Assembly (NCBI GenBank): GCA_037384225.1 | Contig: JARROD010000161.1 | Coordinates: 1-8,406, forward strand | Reading direction: 5' to 3' | Length of the DNA stretch: 8,406 bases | From: JARROD01 sp037384225 | GTDB taxonomy: Bacteria > Pseudomonadota > Gammaproteobacteria > Pseudomonadales > Cellvibrionaceae | Part shown: piece by piece, positions 5,587 through 8,406 of the stretch | Layout: every line of letters begins with the position of its first letter | Numbering within the stretch: the stretch's first letter is position 1 | Position numbers and translations under genes: made by a program | Notes under the pieces: generated by a model | The model's input: only the letters and a program-made list of their open reading frames with translations | Told to the model about the DNA's origin: nothing | Database searches by the model: none

Positions 5587-7011
5587 TTAATGGATTAAAT
5601 TTCCGATATCCAAGTGCTGCTTAACAAAAACAGATTTCCCTCTGTTAGTAAGTTCAATTTTATCAACAATTTGAACATCAAAGTCCAATCGTCCCTGAAG
5701 ACGATTCTCAATGCCAGTAGTAAGCTTCGCAATCAACTCACTATCAGCAATTGTTCTTGCAGGCACCACTTTGAGTGTCGACCTTCCCACGTGAAACTGT
5801 TCGAATTGAAATTGCAATACGCCGTAAAAGGTATCATCATGGGTATTAACGGCTGACCACGGGATCAATGAACCGTCTTTAGCGACCAACATTTCCTGTG
5901 TATTATGACCTCTGATATTGCTGATTATTAACTGGTGCCGGCCACAATGCTTGCAACAGGTCCCGACATAGGTAGCATAATCACCCGTTCTGTAGCGGAT
6001 AAAAGGCATTACCTTGTTAATAAACCCGGTTCCGACAATTTCCCCAGTCTGTCCCGGCGTAGTGACGGGACGTCCATTCCCATCGACAAGCTCACAATAT
6101 CCATAAGTTGGAAACACATGGTAATCAGCAGAATGTTCACATTCAGCGGCCATCACTAGCTTCTCGGAATGGCCGTAGCAAGAAAAATAGCGAACATCAA
6201 ACAACTCCTCCGCCGCCTTTCGGTCTTCTTGATAGACATTTTCCGATTCAAGCAACAACCCTTTGATATTTTTCGGCGGTTGTTTTCCGCTGCGGTGAAT
6301 ATATCTTACCAACATGTTTAACGTCGACGGATATGCATGAAGATAACAGGGTCCAATTGCACTGATATGCGACAAGTAACCACCCATGGATTCATCATTC
6401 ATGTGAAAACTACTGTAGTTATGCCTTCGCAACAGCGGGTCATAATAAAATCGAAGACCTGATTTTGTATTCTTAATGACGTTACCTCGCAATACCGCTA
6501 ATGGTGTTGTAAGTGTATAGCCTGTGCGATACCAGGCAGAAGCAAGGTGAGAAAACTCTACTGGAGAGCGGTTTGCGCCAATCAAAAACCTCAACGGCTG
6601 CCCACTCGACCCCCCTGTCGATACCCAATCTACCCGACCGTTATTTTTCCCCTCAGCCAACAGCGCGTCGGCGTGATCGTTAATGACATGTTTATCAATA
6701 ATAGGCAAATACTGTAATTCTTCCAGTGAGTTCATTTGATTAGGGTCGAACCCAATTCGTTCGAAACTGGAGCGGTAATAGGCTGTTTTGTTGTATGCCA
6801 ATGTGCAAATCTCTTTCACTTTTCTTAACTGATAGTTTTTAACATCTTCTTCCTCCCACACATCAGCTTGACTTACCAGTTTTTCCCACTGCTGAAAGGA
6901 TTTACCCAGCAAAAGCCTTGGAGAAAAAATACACACCGCCATTCCAACGGAACTCTTTAGGGTTGGAGGTAACTTTTCCCAAAGGTTTTTTCTAGAAAAT
7001 GCATGCATCAT
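5587..7011 (-). CDS. Adenylate-forming enzyme, phenylacetate-CoA ligase (PaaK)/CapK-like
   Basis: A predicted 474-residue cytosolic enzyme that would activate a carboxylic acid with ATP. Motifs in order are the phosphate-binding loop STGGSSGQP (131-139), YGHSE (279-283, the aromatic/acidic motif of the family), GEIVGTG (323-329), RYRTGD (339-344), CCKHCGR (352-358, matching the Cys-rich CxCGR region of PaaK-type ligases), and a C-terminal NRGKSVFV (456-463) whose K459 could be the catalytic lysine. PaaK-like proteins found in capsule and O-antigen loci are called CapK; their acid substrate is generally unknown. The ATG at 7011 is chosen because it overlaps the stop of the upstream glycosyltransferase gene (ATGA) and has GAGG nine bases upstream. 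An ATG at 7038 would add nine residues but lacks a visible binding site. Context suggests acyl or amino-acid decoration of a glycan, which is inference. Confidence 0.85.
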   Translation of the reverse strand: MMHAFSRKNLWEKLPPTLKSSVGMAVCIFSPRLLLGKSFQQWEKLVSQADVWEEEDVKNYQLRKVKEICTLAYNKTAYYRSSFERIGFDPNQMNSLEELQYLPIIDKHVINDHADALLAEGKNNGRVDWVSTGGSSGQPLRFLIGANRSPVEFSHLASAWYRTGYTLTTPLAVLRGNVIKNTKSGLRFYYDPLLRRHNYSSFHMNDESMGGYLSHISAIGPCYLHAYPSTLNMLVRYIHRSGKQPPKNIKGLLLESENVYQEDRKAAEELFDVRYFSCYGHSEKLVMAAECEHSADYHVFPTYGYCELVDGNGRPVTTPGQTGEIVGTGFINKVMPFIRYRTGDYATYVGTCCKHCGRHQLIISNIRGHNTQEMLVAKDGSLIPWSAVNTHDDTFYGVLQFQFEQFHVGRSTLKVVPARTIADSELIAKLTTGIENRLQGRLDFDVQIVDKIELTNRGKSVFVKQHLDIGNLIH

Positions 7012-8195
7012 AAATCTAACCCTCGAAAACCTTTGCATTCGGAAATAGCCGTAGAGTAAATATCGGCAATTTTTTGACTCATTACTTTTGTCGATAGCCG
7101 TTCCTCTGCCGCACGCCTTGCGTTAACCGCCATCGTATTGCGCAATTCAGCGTCCACACATAAACGTTTTAACTTTTCACTAAACACGGCCACATCATCG
7201 ACAGGGACGATATATCCCTCTTTACCATCGATTACTATCTGAGCGTTGTCAGACACGTTGGTAATCACCGCGGGCACACCACAAGCGAACGATTCCAATA
7301 CCACATTTGGTGTTCCCTCGTGGAGAGACGACAACACTGTGATATCACAGGCACTGTAAATACGTTCAACATCGGTGCGATTACCGAGAATGATTGTGCT
7401 CTCCTTCAAATCATATTCCCTGATTACGTTCATCAATTGAGCTTTGTAACTTTGAGTATTACTGGCGGAGCTGGTGTAAGGTGTATCACCCACCAGTAAC
7501 AAATTAACATTGCATTCCTTAATCAGATCTTTTACCGCTTTAAAAAAATAAATATGATTCTTTTGTTTTTTAAAGCTTGCAAACATACCAATGACAATTT
7601 TATTGGGGTCTAACCCCAAATTTCTTTTGCACTGAACTTTGTCCCGAACACAAAAGCGGTCTATATCCACACCATTGTGCAAAATACGATAACGTTCCTC
7701 GGGCAAACCATAGAGACTCGCATGGTAGGCGGCGCCGGCGGTGCTATTGGCAACAACCAAATCCATTAAATCAATCGTCAGCCGGTTTACAACATAGCGA
7801 TAAGCGGCTAATGAGTAATTGCAGTTTCGCTCCGACCCGATTACCGGCTTCAAATGTATCAGTGAAGCGGCCATGCGCGTTGCGATCTCAGAAAAGAAAA
7901 GAAAGCTGTGAACCAAATGAATATTCAACCTTCGCAGTAATATAGCCAGCCTTGGAATCACGGTAACATCCAACTTCCCGTACTTTTTAATGACGTAAAA
8001 ATGTTTACGCAACTCGTCTTCCAGCGGAAGAATAGGACTGTAATCCGACAAAGAGATAATGCTCGCTTGAAATAGCTTGCGATCAAGGTTGCGCGCTATT
8101 TCCACTACTTGACGTTCCGCACCTCCGTAGCTAAGAGATGGGACTATTAATGCAATATTGATTTTTTCTTGCTGAGAGTTTTCTGGATTATTCAT
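7008..8195 (-). CDS. Glycosyltransferase family 4 (GT-B fold)
   Basis: A predicted 395-residue retaining glycosyltransferase that would move a sugar from a nucleotide-sugar donor to a lipid-linked glycan at the cytosolic membrane face. The N-terminal domain opens with INIALIVPSLSYGGAERQV, whose GGAER (24-28) is typical of GT4 acceptor domains. The donor domain begins near VIGMFASFKKQKN (201-213). The EX7E motif is complete: E293 and E301 in HEGTPNVVLESFACGVPAV. ILHNGVDIDRF (171-181) marks the inter-domain linker. The ATG at 8195 is used because GAGG sits 10 bases upstream; a TTG at 8204 would put that site one base from the start. The stop codon overlaps the start of the CapK-like gene by four bases, so the two are very likely cotranscribed. 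The donor and acceptor sugars cannot be named from sequence. Confidence 0.93.
   Translation of the reverse strand: MNNPENSQQEKINIALIVPSLSYGGAERQVVEIARNLDRKLFQASIISLSDYSPILPLEDELRKHFYVIKKYGKLDVTVIPRLAILLRRLNIHLVHSFLFFSEIATRMAASLIHLKPVIGSERNCNYSLAAYRYVVNRLTIDLMDLVVANSTAGAAYHASLYGLPEERYRILHNGVDIDRFCVRDKVQCKRNLGLDPNKIVIGMFASFKKQKNHIYFFKAVKDLIKECNVNLLLVGDTPYTSSASNTQSYKAQLMNVIREYDLKESTIILGNRTDVERIYSACDITVLSSLHEGTPNVVLESFACGVPAVITNVSDNAQIVIDGKEGYIVPVDDVAVFSEKLKRLCVDAELRNTMAVNARRAAEERLSTKVMSQKIADIYSTAISECKGFRGLDL
7012..7024 (-). promoter_or_regulatory. Ribosome binding site inside the upstream gene, setting the CapK-like start
   Basis: On the minus strand GAGGG followed by TTAGATTT precedes the ATG at 7011. 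The site lies within the last codons of the glycosyltransferase gene, and the ATGA overlap (7011-7008) joins stop and start, as expected for translational coupling. Confidence 0.6.
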
Positions 8196-8209
8196 GCTTA
8201 TCAATCCTC
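8196..8209 (-). promoter_or_regulatory. Ribosome binding site for the GT4 gene
   Basis: On the minus strand TTGAGGATTGATAAGC leads into the ATG at 8195. GAGG with a 10-base spacer supports this start over the in-frame TTG at 8204. Confidence 0.5.
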
Positions 8210-8406
8210 AAGCATCCAGGCGGCACGTTTCTTCTGTATTCAGCACATAGATTCTTAAAAATACATTGATGCTTTCGCATCACTTATAACTAATTTCAAC
8301 AACGACGCACAACACAACTTCATTCAGGCCAAGGCGTAATTGGCGTTCAACCGTAAGCACTAGAGGCGTGGATAAAAACATTTACACAAGTTACTGCATC
8401 AACACA
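8210..8406. other. Leader region upstream of the GT4 gene
   Basis: About 200 A/T-rich bases with no supported gene. Minus-strand frames hold only short peptides; for example, one of 34 codons begins MFLSTPLVL and has no detectable family. TATAAG occurs just upstream of the hairpin at 8267-8282 and could be a -10 element, but the matching -35 (TTGTGC, 18 bases away) is poor. The end of the upstream gene, if there is one, is not recognisable in the window. Confidence 0.35.
8267..8282 (-). other. Small hairpin with GAAA tetraloop in the GT4 leader
   Basis: On the minus strand TGATGC, GAAA, GCATCA form a perfect 6-bp stem with a GNRA-type tetraloop, followed by ATGTATTTTTAAG. The five-T run starts a few bases after the stem, so it may be a weak terminator of an upstream gene or an attenuator for the polysaccharide genes. 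The short, A/T-containing stem makes this uncertain. Confidence 0.35.

Noticed and set aside
7012..7038. ATG at 7038 as the CapK-like start
   Set aside because: No Shine-Dalgarno is visible before it, whereas the ATG at 7011 has GAGG at good spacing and an ATGA overlap with the preceding gene.

Overview
The window looks like a Gammaproteobacterial chromosome, probably from an environmental or marine lineage. The lipid A acyltransferase is strongly LpxL-like, and the rest is cell-envelope and surface-polysaccharide genes. The lineage guess rests on family resemblance only. There are five intact protein genes and no rRNA, tRNA, CRISPR array or transposase gene.

Layout: two genes on the plus strand (about 282-2627 and 2951-3943) converge on three genes on the minus strand (7008-8195, 5587-7011 and 3988-5481, in transcription order). 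The first plus-strand gene encodes a large membrane-anchored M28 zinc aminopeptidase with all metal ligands present, about eight central membrane helices and a C-terminal soluble domain. This layout resembles the eukaryotic ERMP1/Fxna type. The second is an LpxL/HtrB-type lipid A acyltransferase. The minus-strand genes encode a GT4 glycosyltransferase, a PaaK/CapK-like adenylate-forming enzyme joined to it by an ATGA overlap, and an O-antigen ligase/polymerase-type (Wzy/WaaL) membrane protein. The minus-strand set looks like the end of a polysaccharide locus: GT4 adds a sugar, the Wzy/WaaL protein polymerises or ligates the glycan, and the CapK-like protein may activate an acid for decoration. 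The neighbouring lipid A gene fits the same envelope theme, although it is transcribed separately.

The most striking non-coding structures are two long inverted repeats. The first (2721-2830) lies between the peptidase and lpxL. It has perfect 25-bp arms enclosing an exact 21-bp tandem duplication and a nested stem. The second (5505-5582) sits between the CapK-like gene and the Wzy/WaaL gene. It has a perfect 17-bp core extended by 6 further matched bases on each side. Neither has the U-tract expected of an intrinsic terminator for the neighbouring genes, so both are better read as palindromic mini-elements (MITE/REP-like) or structured RNA. Smaller signals are a 19-base palindrome at the left edge, a degraded coding-like stretch before the peptidase, an inverted repeat spanning the convergent stop codons, and a GAAA-loop hairpin upstream of the GT4 gene.
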